Below are positions 36,662-45,859 of a stretch of DNA of 61,507 nt, one piece after another; position 1 is the stretch's first letter, and each line of letters begins with the position of its first letter. Source of the DNA: an uncultured Thermogutta sp. GTDB taxonomy: Bacteria; Planctomycetota; Planctomycetia; Pirellulales; Thermoguttaceae. The position numbers and the translations under genes were made by a program. A model generated the notes under the pieces. The model was not told where the DNA came from, ran no database searches, and was given only the letters and a program-made list of their open reading frames with translations. The stretch covers positions 1 to 61,507 of the forward strand of contig CAKZMM010000157.1 in assembly GCA_937128505.1 (NCBI GenBank), in the 5' to 3' direction.

Positions 36662-37104
36662 TCGTGCAGTTTGGATGGAATAGCCCGCTGTTGTTTGCAA
36701 AACCCCGCAGTTATGCAGCAGGGGCATTGGGGTAATCCTTCGGTTTCACTATTACGCCGGGCAACCTGTTGAATGGCTTAGCGTCTGTTGAATCGCTGAA
36801 TGAAAAGCAAAAAAAGTGGTTCCCAAACCAGACTGAGCTGCGCTAACAAAGCGAACCTGAAAAAGGTGTGATGCCGGGCTTGGTAACATGCTGCGGGCGG
36901 AGTGCCGGTGACATTTCCCTTAGGGATCTGGATCCGTCCGCAGAGGGCGCCGGCGTGGCAATTCGGCAAGTGGGTCGACCTCCTTTGCCTGCCCGATAAA
37001 AAGGCACTCACCATATGCAGTTTTGCGGCTACCCAAGACCGTTTTCCGCTACCAACCGGTTGATTCAACAGATTTCAGCAGATACGAATCGGAGTCGGCG
37101 GAGC
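36662..37104. other. Gap with a 19-bp duplication
   Basis: 443 bp without a supported gene. A 19-bp duplication lies at 36765-36802, where both units contain ctgttgaat followed by a related ggctta/cgctga. No terminator is visible. Confidence 0.45.
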
Positions 37105-38967
37105 ATGAACCATCGGCTTTGGATTCTAGTGATTTTAGTTCTTGCGGCGATTTCCGGGGCAATGGTGGGTGAGGACATCGAAGCTATTGCAGGCGGGGGC
37201 ATTGAAACGGCGGTAAAAGGCACGACCGTTCTTCGCGTCGGTTTGGTACAAATGGCCATCGATTCTTCCGCCGACGGCAACTGTCAAAAGATGGAAGCCT
37301 TTATCCGGCAAGCGGCCGAGCAAGGTTGTCGCGTTGTCGTTTTTCCGGAATCGGCCCTTTGGTGCTTGCCCGAGGTGCCCAAGTCCAAGGTCGACGAACT
37401 TTTGGGGCGCATTCGGCAGTGTGTGGCCCAGCATCGGCTCTATTGCCTGATGAATATGCTGTATTACGAGCCCGGGGCACGCCGGGCGAGCATCCGCCTG
37501 CTTGTCCTCAACCCGAAAGGGCAAGTAATCCAGGATTATTACAAGCTGTGGTACGACGAGCGATATCCGAAGGCGCCGGGACTTTTCGAAATAGATGGAA
37601 TCCCATGCGCTGCTGCCATCTGTGCAGATCGTTGGATTCGTAGTGTAGAGGAATTGCCGGCCTTTGCCGGAGCGCAGATCCTCTTCGAATGCTCGGCGAA
37701 CTTTGCAGACGAATGGATCCCCGAGCTCGAGTGGTACTGGTACGTGCCTCGCGCGCTGCGCAATGGTGTCTGGGTAGTTTTCACCAACTCGGCACCGCGG
37801 CCACATCCGAACGGCAGCAGTGGGCATGGACACAGTGCCGTGATTTCGCCGCAAGGAAAACTCGTGGCCTCCGCCGGTGAGGAGATTGACAAGCTGGTCG
37901 TTGCGGATCTGGACCTAAGCCAGGTCACTTCGGAGCCTTTGCAGCGCCGGCAGGCCCATCCGCCGTTCCGCGATTTTTGGAGGCAAGGCGTGGAAATGCT
38001 TGCCGGTCGATCTTTTCCGATGCCTGCGAGGGAATCGGCACGCTCATCCGGGGGAAAACTCAAGATAGCAGCCGCGCAAATGGCGTGCTCCAACCAGCTG
38101 AAAGAGAACTTATCCAAGATGGCGGCAATGACTGCCGAGGCTGCCCGAAACGGGGCGCGATTGGTCGTATTTCCTGAACTTGCTTTAACAGGAACGGATG
38201 CAGACGCAATCCGCTCCGTCGGGGCCGGTGCACTGACCGAAGCGGTCGCCGATCTGCGGAAGCTGGCGGCGAAACACGGCATCTATCTCGTTTGCGGGTT
38301 GCCGTGGCTGGAGGCAGATCGCTCTTTCAATACAGCGATAGCCATCGACCCTGCCGGTTCGGTCCGCACCCATTACCGACAACTTTGGGTAAGCCGCCCC
38401 GATCTTTTCGTGCCGGGTTCGAGCTCCAAGGCGATGTGGTTCGAGGTGGAGGGAATTCCGAGCGTGATTACCATCGGTGCCGAAGACTCGCTGAACGAAC
38501 TGGCGGAGATGGCGGCGTGGCGGGGCGCACTGCTTCATCTTCATCTTGCTAATCATTTGGATACCGATCCAGCGGAGCGACTCTTGCGGCGTCAATTGTG
38601 GGTGGTGATGGCCTCTTTTCGCACGCTTACGGTAACCGTCAATGCTGCCGCCTCGAATACCGCCGCGTCGGCCCCAAGCCGCGAAGGGGTTGCCGGTTCA
38701 GGCGGGGGGAGCGTCATTTGGGATGATCTAAACCGCAGCAGCAAGAGAAGTCCTACTAGTTTCGCCCCGTATTGCGCAGTGCCTTTGGCTCAAGCAGGAA
38801 CGGAAGAAACCATCCTTTATGCAGAGGTGAATTTCCCGCGGGAAAACCCGCAATTTCGTATCCTGACCGAAAAAACCAACCCGGAAATGACCTCGTGGTA
38901 TGCCCAGGGAACTCGTGTCATCTTCACCGAATGGAGCGAGCCGCTACAAAAAACGGCGAGCTTTTAG
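37105..38967 (+). CDS. Exported tandem carbon-nitrogen hydrolase (nitrilase-fold) protein, second domain inactive (620 aa)
   Basis: The start at 37105 (MNHRLWILV) has GGAG about 10 nt upstream and gives a signal peptide or N-terminal anchor over residues 5-20. Domain 1 (about 42-300) has a complete nitrilase triad: E82 (VVFPESAL), K147 (DYYKLWYDERY) and C173 (AAICADRW). Domain 2 (about 317-585) has the same fold signatures and keeps E358 (VVFPELAL). It has R425 where the Lys should be (THYRQLW) and G458 where the Cys should be (VITIGAEDS), so it should be catalytically dead. Nitrilase-superfamily enzymes cleave nitriles, amides or carbamates. An exported tandem copy is unusual, and the substrate is unknown. 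It sits between the DUF1559/lipoprotein pair and the nucleoside-hydrolase-like fusion, all on the plus strand. Confidence 0.88.
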   Translation: MNHRLWILVILVLAAISGAMVGEDIEAIAGGGIETAVKGTTVLRVGLVQMAIDSSADGNCQKMEAFIRQAAEQGCRVVVFPESALWCLPEVPKSKVDELLGRIRQCVAQHRLYCLMNMLYYEPGARRASIRLLVLNPKGQVIQDYYKLWYDERYPKAPGLFEIDGIPCAAAICADRWIRSVEELPAFAGAQILFECSANFADEWIPELEWYWYVPRALRNGVWVVFTNSAPRPHPNGSSGHGHSAVISPQGKLVASAGEEIDKLVVADLDLSQVTSEPLQRRQAHPPFRDFWRQGVEMLAGRSFPMPARESARSSGGKLKIAAAQMACSNQLKENLSKMAAMTAEAARNGARLVVFPELALTGTDADAIRSVGAGALTEAVADLRKLAAKHGIYLVCGLPWLEADRSFNTAIAIDPAGSVRTHYRQLWVSRPDLFVPGSSSKAMWFEVEGIPSVITIGAEDSLNELAEMAAWRGALLHLHLANHLDTDPAERLLRRQLWVVMASFRTLTVTVNAAASNTAASAPSREGVAGSGGGSVIWDDLNRSSKRSPTSFAPYCAVPLAQAGTEETILYAEVNFPRENPQFRILTEKTNPEMTSWYAQGTRVIFTEWSEPLQKTASF

Positions 38968-39437
38968 CACGTACCGATGCTGCTTTTTGAACGTACATGC
39001 TCCTTTTTTCGAATGCACATGCTCTTTTTTGATTGCACCATTCAAACCGGTTACCCAATGGGGAAATAAGCAGGATAACACTTGAATTGGCGCGAAGTCC
39101 GTCGGCTTCGGTGCCTTACCGAGCCAACCTTCCGCGGAAAGAAACTCAAAAATCAATGAGCTTGGACCCATGTTGAGGGGTCAAGGTTTCTCGACAAGAG
39201 TTTAAAGTGGGTAGTTTTTTCGCGGCATTTAACGGCTCAGCATGCTGGATTTTACCCGGTGTCATGAAGCGATAAATTCAGCTGGGTTTGCTGCCGTTGC
39301 GCCCATCATGAACCGGAAATCCGTGATGAGTCGGCTAATAGAATTTGCAAGACTTAAACCCGGCAGACAACCTTCCATTGAGTAGATGGCTTGAACCGGC
39401 TTTCAATGCAATGCTACTTCGACAAGGAGATGCTCCT
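38968..39437. other. Gap upstream of the fusion gene
   Basis: 470 bp holding the tandem repeat at 38976-39037. I see nothing else. Confidence 0.45.
38976..39037. repeat. 20-22 bp tandem repeat, 3 copies
   Basis: Units at 38976-38995, 38996-39017 and 39018-39037 share atGCTcyTTTTTtGAayGca. The array starts 9 bp after the nitrilase gene's stop codon. Confidence 0.82.
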
Positions 39438-42005
39438 ATGAAGTTGACAGGATCACTCGTCCTTTCAATGTGTCTTTTTGTGGGACTTGCCGTCGGGGCG
39501 ATGGCGGGCACAGGTCCGTTCGATGGCAAGCAATTTCGCGGTCGAATTGCCTATAGTGCCGATGGCAATTTCAATGACCCCGATGATTGGGCAGCCTCAC
39601 CGATGGTGTTAGCCATCTTTCATGCCGCAGGGGTGAAAGATCGGCTGGTGCATTTTAGCTACAACTCCATCGTGCCCCGTACCGACCCCGCCTGGGAACT
39701 GATTCACGGCAACATCATCAAACAAGCCGCCGCCGTGTTTGGCTACGATCCGTCGATTTTCATCGACTGCCGGAAGGATCGCGAGCGGGCTGTCGCCGCT
39801 TTAATCCGTAGCGTGGATCAATCGTCGGAGGCAGATCCGCTTTACCTGATCGTCGCGGGGCCGATGGATATTCCGTGTTTTGCACTTCGCCAGTCCGCCC
39901 CGGAAAAGCGTCGCTTCGTGTACTGTATCTCGCACAGCGCCTGGAATGACGGTTATGCAGATTCTGAGTCGGGCAAAGGGTGCTTAACGGTCAGCAAACG
40001 GCAGGTCATTGAAACCGGGGTGAACTGGGTCCAGATCGCGGATCAAAATCCTCGTCTTCGCACCAATCGCTATTGGCAATTCGCGCGGGAAGCCGAATGG
40101 GCCCCGTTTTTCTGGCTTCGTGATTCACAGAAATCCAGTAACCAGTTTTTGTGGTATTGCCTTCAGATTTCCCATGCACCGGATGTCTCCGACGCGGGCA
40201 TGGCGTACTTCCTGGTCACCGGCGACGAGAGGGCGGATCCGGAAAAGCTGCGGCACCTTCTTGACGATGGCGTGCTACCCCCGGTCGTGGGAGAAAGAAA
40301 CACGATCCGCCTCGAGGCGGAAGCTTTCCACGTCGTAAGGGACGGCGCCGTGCTTTTCGAGCGGCGTGGCGAACTTTCTCACAACCTGGGCGTGGAATCG
40401 ATACCCGGAAAATCGAGGTTCTACCTGGCCACCCGATTCGATCAACCCTACGCGGCCGTTCGTGACCGTTACGACGTGCTGGTACGGGGTTATACGCGGG
40501 AAGCATCACCTCAGACTTGGGTGCTCGAGGTGCGCCGTTCGGAGAAGCCTCTTCGCCGGGCTTTTCAAGTAGCAGACCAAAAGTGGGCAAACCATCTGCT
40601 TTCCGGATTTGAGATTGGCATCGGGGACCAAATAGCCTTGGAAATCGCAGGCCAAGGAGGAGTCGATTTCATCCAGCTGCAACGCCGGACGGGGGAGTCC
40701 TCGCCACCGGCCACATCCCCACCACGACTCGTGGCGACCGGGCCCCTGGATAATCCCGCCGTGCCCCCAGGACAGGTGATCGTGGTGGGTTCAAACCCCG
40801 GTTACCTGAAGTACAACGGCGGTGGCCCTGTTTTCTTGTGCGGCCCCGATAATCCTGAGGAATTCCTGTATCTGGGTTCGATTAATCCCGACGGTACACG
40901 CTCCGGCGGTGGGCAGGAGCAACTGATTGCGGCGATGGCGAAAGGGCAGGTAACGGCCTTTCATTGCCAGATGTTCCGCATGCGACGCTGCAACATCAAA
41001 GACGAAGGCGACGATACGCATTGTCCGTTTGTGGACTTTGACCCCGCCAAACCGCTGAATCCTGCGATCTTGGACCAGTGGGACAAATGGCTGGAAGCGA
41101 TGGAAAAGCACGGCATTGTGGTCCACTTGGAGTTCTATAACGATGCGACCGACGTGGAAAAAATGGGCTGGACGCTCGACGCACAAGGCAATCTGCACCC
41201 CGATGAACATAAGTTCATTTCAGGGATTGTGCAGCGCTTCAAGCATCGAAAGAACATCATTTGGGGAATTGCAGAAAGCATCAACAAGCTCCCCCGGGCC
41301 AGAGTGCCCCATTTTATGAAGATCAGTCAGCTTATTGCCGAGTTGGATCCGCATCGGCCGATTGTGCACAGTTTCGTCACACCCGAAACAACGGAGCGCG
41401 ATCTGCATCCCGATAATGTCACGCCTGCCGATTATGAGGGAGATCCGCGGATCCGGTTGATCACTTGGCTACACGTTTTGTCGCGGGGAAATGACTATGG
41501 AGCGCAACGGGCCGAATTCCTGAAATATGCCTTTGGGCATCGGGAACGTTTCATTTTGATGAAAAACGAAACGGAAATGCATCCGCGAACTCAGCCCGCC
41601 AGTCGAATCTATTTATGGTGCTGTGCCTTGGCGGGATTGCACACCCTGGAGGCGCTTCACGATGTTCGCCGCGTGCCGCAGTTGCTCCCCGATCATGGCC
41701 GGTTAGCACGGTTCATGGAGCAGACGGACTTCTACCGAATGCAGCCGAAGGATGATTTGGCAGCCGGCTCCGGCAAATGGGTCTTGGCATTCGAAGGCCA
41801 GTCGTACATCGTTTACACCTACGACTACACGGGCCGGATGGGGATCAAATCGCTTCCGGTAGGGGAGTACGATTTGCTGTGGTTCGACCCGGTCAGCGGG
41901 GAGCAGGTTTCACAAACCAGCACGGTTACCACCAGCGGCGAAAAGCTTTGGGAGAAGCCCGGTAATTTCGGCCGCGAAGTTGCCTTGTACATCAAACGCC
42001 GTTAG
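39438..42005 (+). CDS. Exported fusion of nucleoside-hydrolase-like, beta-sandwich and glycosidase-like domains (855 aa)
   Basis: The start at 39438 (MKLTGSLVLS) has AAGGAG 8 nt upstream, and residues 1-23 form a signal peptide. Residues of about 35-280 resemble the nucleoside hydrolase/DUF1593 superfamily. There is an N-terminal Asp cluster (YSADGNFNDPDDWAA, D42/D47/D49/D50), then LYLIVAGPMDIPCFAL and a late aspartate (VSDAGMAYF). Residues of about 285-418 look like a CBM6/35-type beta sandwich (IRLEAEAF, VDFIQLQRR). Residues of about 450-770 resemble a cellulase/DUF4038-type TIM barrel; candidate catalytic residues are E613 (WGIAESIN) and E711 or E713 (LMKNETE). A small beta domain closes the protein. 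I infer a surface-acting hydrolase; activity on nucleosides or glycans is unproven. Confidence 0.75.
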   Translation: MKLTGSLVLSMCLFVGLAVGAMAGTGPFDGKQFRGRIAYSADGNFNDPDDWAASPMVLAIFHAAGVKDRLVHFSYNSIVPRTDPAWELIHGNIIKQAAAVFGYDPSIFIDCRKDRERAVAALIRSVDQSSEADPLYLIVAGPMDIPCFALRQSAPEKRRFVYCISHSAWNDGYADSESGKGCLTVSKRQVIETGVNWVQIADQNPRLRTNRYWQFAREAEWAPFFWLRDSQKSSNQFLWYCLQISHAPDVSDAGMAYFLVTGDERADPEKLRHLLDDGVLPPVVGERNTIRLEAEAFHVVRDGAVLFERRGELSHNLGVESIPGKSRFYLATRFDQPYAAVRDRYDVLVRGYTREASPQTWVLEVRRSEKPLRRAFQVADQKWANHLLSGFEIGIGDQIALEIAGQGGVDFIQLQRRTGESSPPATSPPRLVATGPLDNPAVPPGQVIVVGSNPGYLKYNGGGPVFLCGPDNPEEFLYLGSINPDGTRSGGGQEQLIAAMAKGQVTAFHCQMFRMRRCNIKDEGDDTHCPFVDFDPAKPLNPAILDQWDKWLEAMEKHGIVVHLEFYNDATDVEKMGWTLDAQGNLHPDEHKFISGIVQRFKHRKNIIWGIAESINKLPRARVPHFMKISQLIAELDPHRPIVHSFVTPETTERDLHPDNVTPADYEGDPRIRLITWLHVLSRGNDYGAQRAEFLKYAFGHRERFILMKNETEMHPRTQPASRIYLWCCALAGLHTLEALHDVRRVPQLLPDHGRLARFMEQTDFYRMQPKDDLAAGSGKWVLAFEGQSYIVYTYDYTGRMGIKSLPVGEYDLLWFDPVSGEQVSQTSTVTTSGEKLWEKPGNFGREVALYIKRR

Positions 42006-42187
42006 TCTGCCGAAGACTCCGCCCGAAATGCGTTCAGCTATTCCCTCTTGGGTACCCCCGCTAGATTTGTCCCGGGACACGCCGAGAGGGTTTCAGGAAC
42101 TGGGAACGCCCGAGTCATGCCTCCTTTGACGGCAGACAGCGTCCGCTTGTGCGGGAGTTCCCGTGGTTCCGACTGTTCATGTAAGAG

Positions 42188-43819
42188 CTACGGTGCGTGG
42201 TCGGCTCGCGTAAGCGTCTGAGAATCCGCTTGCGTACCCATCTGAGAATTGGAAGCCGGCGGATTGCCGCTTGCTTCCGATTCCCGCTGTATCCGATAAA
42301 CTACGTAGACCTTATTGCGGTAAAGCACAGGCAGCTCAAGCGGCGGCCAACTCACCGTCACGGCGAAGTGTGCCCCGTATCGCAAGGCTACCTCCCGCAC
42401 ATGCTCCGTGCCCGATTGAGCCAAACTGGTATACCAGCGCAGCTCTCCCGTGAGATCGCGATAAGCGTGCACTTCGCACAGGGCCTGCCACCATTGCACG
42501 ATGGCCCGGGCATCCTGCGGAATATCTTTCCAGTTGACTACCTCGGGGCGTTTGGCATACCACTTGAAAGTCTGCGCCATCCGGGGCGTTAAGAAGCGAC
42601 TATCGCGGGGAATGGCCGGGGAGGTTTCAATCCATCGGCACACGTCGCGCCATGCTTCATAGTCGGCTACCCGATCCTGATCACCCCGCGGTATTCCCGG
42701 CGAAAAACGCTGCCAAATACATCCGGCCAAGTGGAAGCTTGTCAGGAAGATTGCAAGGAATACGGGTACTTTCAGCCGCCAATTCTCCTTCACCGGGGAG
42801 CCGACGGCCAGCATCGTCCCGCCAACTGCAAAGGCGACGGGAACCATCACATCCGCAAGCCGAAACCAATAGTACCGCAATACACTCGCAGCCACCGGCA
42901 TATTTATCCATTCCAAAAGGCTGAGCATCGCTCCCACGCATGCAAAACCGCAACTGGCGATGGTAAACCGACGCAGCGCCTGCCGTCTTTGCCGTTCCGG
43001 GGCAAGTTGTTCCACTAGCGCCCAGCAAATCACGAGGAGCACAAATCGGTAGAAATAATCCGGCGGAATTCGGATAAGCGATAAATGATGTCCGAGCCGG
43101 AAGAGATAAATTGTCCGTGCCCACCGAATCGTCTCCGCATCAGCTCCCCAATCCAGCGTCAAGGCCGGGATCAACCCCGGCAAAGCAAGGACGATCATGC
43201 CCACCAAAGGAAATCGCAATTTCGCGAGCAAAGGCCGCTCGCTGCCCAAGCTAACCCAGTAGCAAGCCGCGGCGATGACGGCCCAACCGCCCACCAAAAC
43301 GTGGAAGGCCGTCGCCGCTCCCAGCAGGAGCAAAGCCCTGCCCCAGTGCCCCCGAATCATCGACGCCAGAGCGAACCAAAGAAAGGCAAACGCCAAACCT
43401 TTCGCCTCCAGGCCGCCGATGACCCATTCGCCTGCCATATGGAAGCGTTCTTGGACGCAGGCGAAAATGGCCGCCGCCAGAGCGGCCGCGCCCCACCGCG
43501 CCACCGTCGCCCGGCCGAGTTGTTGCCAGCCCCAAGCCAAAAGAAGCCAAGTGAAAAGGCGTCCCACCCAGACGAAAACCTCCGGTTCTAGCCACAGCGA
43601 GAGCCACCCGATCGTGTAATAAAAGGTCCAGTGAGCATCAGCCGATTGGAGAAACGGATCGTTCGGGACAACCTCTTTATTCCAGAAATGGATCGTTTTC
43701 AGCACATAATGCGCTTCGTTGGTGTCCGGAACCGGCCACGCCCCCTCCACGAAAAAAATCGCAAAAATCAAAAGAATCTCGAGGGCTGATTGGAACGCCG
43801 AATTTCTGAAAAGTGTCAT
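42188..43819 (-). CDS. Multi-pass membrane protein with DUF6798-like C-terminus (543 aa)
   Basis: The start at 43819 (MTLFRNSAF) is decided by GGAGGG 5 nt upstream. About nine or ten hydrophobic segments lie between residues 15 and 385, like the glycosyltransferase-C type of planctomycete membrane proteins. A soluble C-terminal part contains WIETSPAIPRDSRFLTPRMA, QTFKWYAKRPEVVNWKDIPQ and a Trp-rich helix. As I recall, this is the signature of the DUF6798 domain. A conserved early D-x-N-E (PDTNEAHY) in the first loop could be an active-site acid pair, as in GT-C enzymes. Function is unknown. It is 85 bp downstream of the CNT transporter gene on the same strand. Confidence 0.8.
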   Translation of the reverse strand: MTLFRNSAFQSALEILLIFAIFFVEGAWPVPDTNEAHYVLKTIHFWNKEVVPNDPFLQSADAHWTFYYTIGWLSLWLEPEVFVWVGRLFTWLLLAWGWQQLGRATVARWGAAALAAAIFACVQERFHMAGEWVIGGLEAKGLAFAFLWFALASMIRGHWGRALLLLGAATAFHVLVGGWAVIAAACYWVSLGSERPLLAKLRFPLVGMIVLALPGLIPALTLDWGADAETIRWARTIYLFRLGHHLSLIRIPPDYFYRFVLLVICWALVEQLAPERQRRQALRRFTIASCGFACVGAMLSLLEWINMPVAASVLRYYWFRLADVMVPVAFAVGGTMLAVGSPVKENWRLKVPVFLAIFLTSFHLAGCIWQRFSPGIPRGDQDRVADYEAWRDVCRWIETSPAIPRDSRFLTPRMAQTFKWYAKRPEVVNWKDIPQDARAIVQWWQALCEVHAYRDLTGELRWYTSLAQSGTEHVREVALRYGAHFAVTVSWPPLELPVLYRNKVYVVYRIQRESEASGNPPASNSQMGTQADSQTLTRADHAP

Positions 43820-43904
43820 CCTTTCCCTCCAGGGTCTTTCCAGTTTTAGATCCGACCCTGTTCGGCCGAGCTTCTCCCGCAAAACCGCGGACCCAATAGC
43901 GTCG

Positions 43905-45122
43905 TCACTCCGGCAGGAAAATGCCCGCGATGGTCGCCGTCATATACGCCGCCAAAGTCCCCCCGATCATTGACCGCAGTCCGTAGCGCGCAAAGTCGCG
44001 ACGCCGGCTGGGTTCGAGGGCACCGATGCCGCCGATCATTATGGCAATCGACCCGAAATTGGCAAACCCACACAGGGCATAGGTCGCGATCACAAACGAT
44101 CGCGGGGAAAGCTGCTCCTTCATTTCCACCAGATCCATGTATGCGAGGAATTCATTAAGGACCGTCTTCTTTCCCAGGAGCATCCCCACTTCTAGGCAGT
44201 CTTCCCACGCTACCCCCATGACCAAAGCCAGTGGGGCACACAACCAACCGAGGATCCGCTCCAAACTGATCGGTTCTCCCCCGATAGGCGGCAGCAAGGC
44301 AAGCAGCCAATTGATCATGGCCACCAGGGCTACAAACGAGACGAGCATTGCCGCCACATTCAACGCCAGCTTCAATCCTTCCGAAGCCCCGCGGCAGGCG
44401 GCATCCAGCAGATTGGCATCTGGTCGAGGAACCTCCACGCGAACGGTTCCCTTGGTGAGCGAGACTTCGGTCTCCGGAACCATGATTTTCGCAATCACCA
44501 GGGCTGCCGGGGCAGAAAGGATCGAAGCCGCCAGCAGGTGTCCCGGCTCCGCTCCTACCTTCGCCATCATGGCGGCATAAGCAGCCATCACGCTGCCGGC
44601 AATCGTGGCAAGGCCGGCGGTCATCATGGCCATCAGTTCCGAGCGCGTCATCGACGCCAAATACGGGCGAATGACCAGCGGTGCCTCCGTCATCCCTACG
44701 AATACATTGGCGGCCGCCGCCAAAGATTCGGCTCCCGAAGTATCCATGACCCACACCATGACCCGGGCCATTAGCTTCACCAGCCACTGGAGCACTCCCA
44801 GATGGAACAAGATGGCGGTTAACGCGGCCGTAAACACGATGACTGGGAGGACCGAAAAAGCCACCGGACTGCGCTTCACATTCTCGCCAAACACGAATTC
44901 CGCGCCGGCATCCGACCATTGATTGACGAGCGTCATAAATTGCCCGGCCGCAGCATAGCTTTCACGTCCGATCGGCGTCCAAAGGAAAAAAAGCCCGAGT
45001 AAAAGCTGAAGTGCCACGCCCGAAAAGATCAGCCGCCAATTCATCCGCCATCGGTTCTCCGAAATTGCCCAAGCCAGGAGCATCATCACAAAGAGGCCAA
45101 AAAAGCTCACGATGCGTTCCAT
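43905..45122 (-). CDS. nupC: Concentrative nucleoside transporter, NupC/CNT family (405 aa)
   Basis: The start at 45122 (MERIVSFFGL) has AGGAG 8 nt upstream; the in-frame GTG at 45131 abuts that site. Family motifs are clear: GAESLAAAANVFVGMTEAPLVIRPYL, SELMAMMTAGLATIAGSVMAAYA and ALCGFANFGSIAIMIGGIG. CNT proteins import nucleosides with Na+ or H+. The length equals E. coli NupC (400 residues). It faces the nucleoside-hydrolase-like fusion gene across the DUF6798 gene, so a nucleoside scavenging role for the locus is possible. Confidence 0.95.
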   Translation of the reverse strand: MERIVSFFGLFVMMLLAWAISENRWRMNWRLIFSGVALQLLLGLFFLWTPIGRESYAAAGQFMTLVNQWSDAGAEFVFGENVKRSPVAFSVLPVIVFTAALTAILFHLGVLQWLVKLMARVMVWVMDTSGAESLAAAANVFVGMTEAPLVIRPYLASMTRSELMAMMTAGLATIAGSVMAAYAAMMAKVGAEPGHLLAASILSAPAALVIAKIMVPETEVSLTKGTVRVEVPRPDANLLDAACRGASEGLKLALNVAAMLVSFVALVAMINWLLALLPPIGGEPISLERILGWLCAPLALVMGVAWEDCLEVGMLLGKKTVLNEFLAYMDLVEMKEQLSPRSFVIATYALCGFANFGSIAIMIGGIGALEPSRRRDFARYGLRSMIGGTLAAYMTATIAGIFLPE

Positions 45123-45859
45123 AAGGAGCACTCCTCGAGAACGGTGCCATTTTTGCCGGTCTCAGAGCCGGTAAGCGAAATGCTGGTATTCACCGACTTA
45201 TATTCGCTCGAATCTTCCCGCACATCTTCTCAGGACCGCCGCCTGGTGCCGGTCCAGCGCGATCTTCCCGTGAAATTGGCCGACTGCATGTCCCCCAGCA
45301 TGCCGCGGCAATTTCCCATCATGGGCTCAAGCGTTTTCCGCTTTTCGCGTTTTTATACCCTCTATTCAATTCGAAATACCTCGATTTTATGAGTACGCCT
45401 GAGGCGGTAAGCCTTGCGTTTCCGTGCGACAAAGCATACTGTAAGACCCGGTGAGTGGCGGCGGCAATATCCGCCGAGCTCGGCCGCGATTGTCGGAGGC
45501 AAGCACCCCGCTCAGCCGGTACCCGCAGACGGCGTGCGAGGCGAGGAATAACGGTGTGCAAGACGAGCAGATAAGGCTGAAGTAGCGGATTCCGCGCGAG
45601 CTTGGGCGCCCTTTCGGCCGGGAGGCCAAAGCCACTCTTTTACCGCAGTGCTCCTAGTGGGTCTACGCGGAAGTGAACTTTCGGTAGATATCCTTGCCAC
45701 AAAATGCCCCTTGAAGCAGATGGCTTGAGAACGCCTTTTGAAACCAATGGCTTACGTATCGGCACATGGCATGGCGTAGAATTCGGAGGAATAAACGCTA
45801 AATTGTTTAAAGGTCTGTATTCTTTTCAGGGTGCACATTGTCTTTGAGGTGTAACGACG
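45123..45859. other. Gap between divergent genes
   Basis: 737 bp between the divergent CNT and MDR genes, so it should hold both promoters. The only structure I can support is a 27-bp duplication at 45706-45759. Confidence 0.5.
45706..45759. repeat. 27-bp tandem duplication
   Basis: Units 45706-45732 and 45733-45759 share gccYYTTGAARCmrATGGCTT, and diverge in their last six bases. Confidence 0.7.

Noticed and set aside
42020-42110. Bidirectional terminator between convergent genes (ccctct ... agaggg)
   Set aside because: The stem is only six pairs around a large loop and lacks T-runs.
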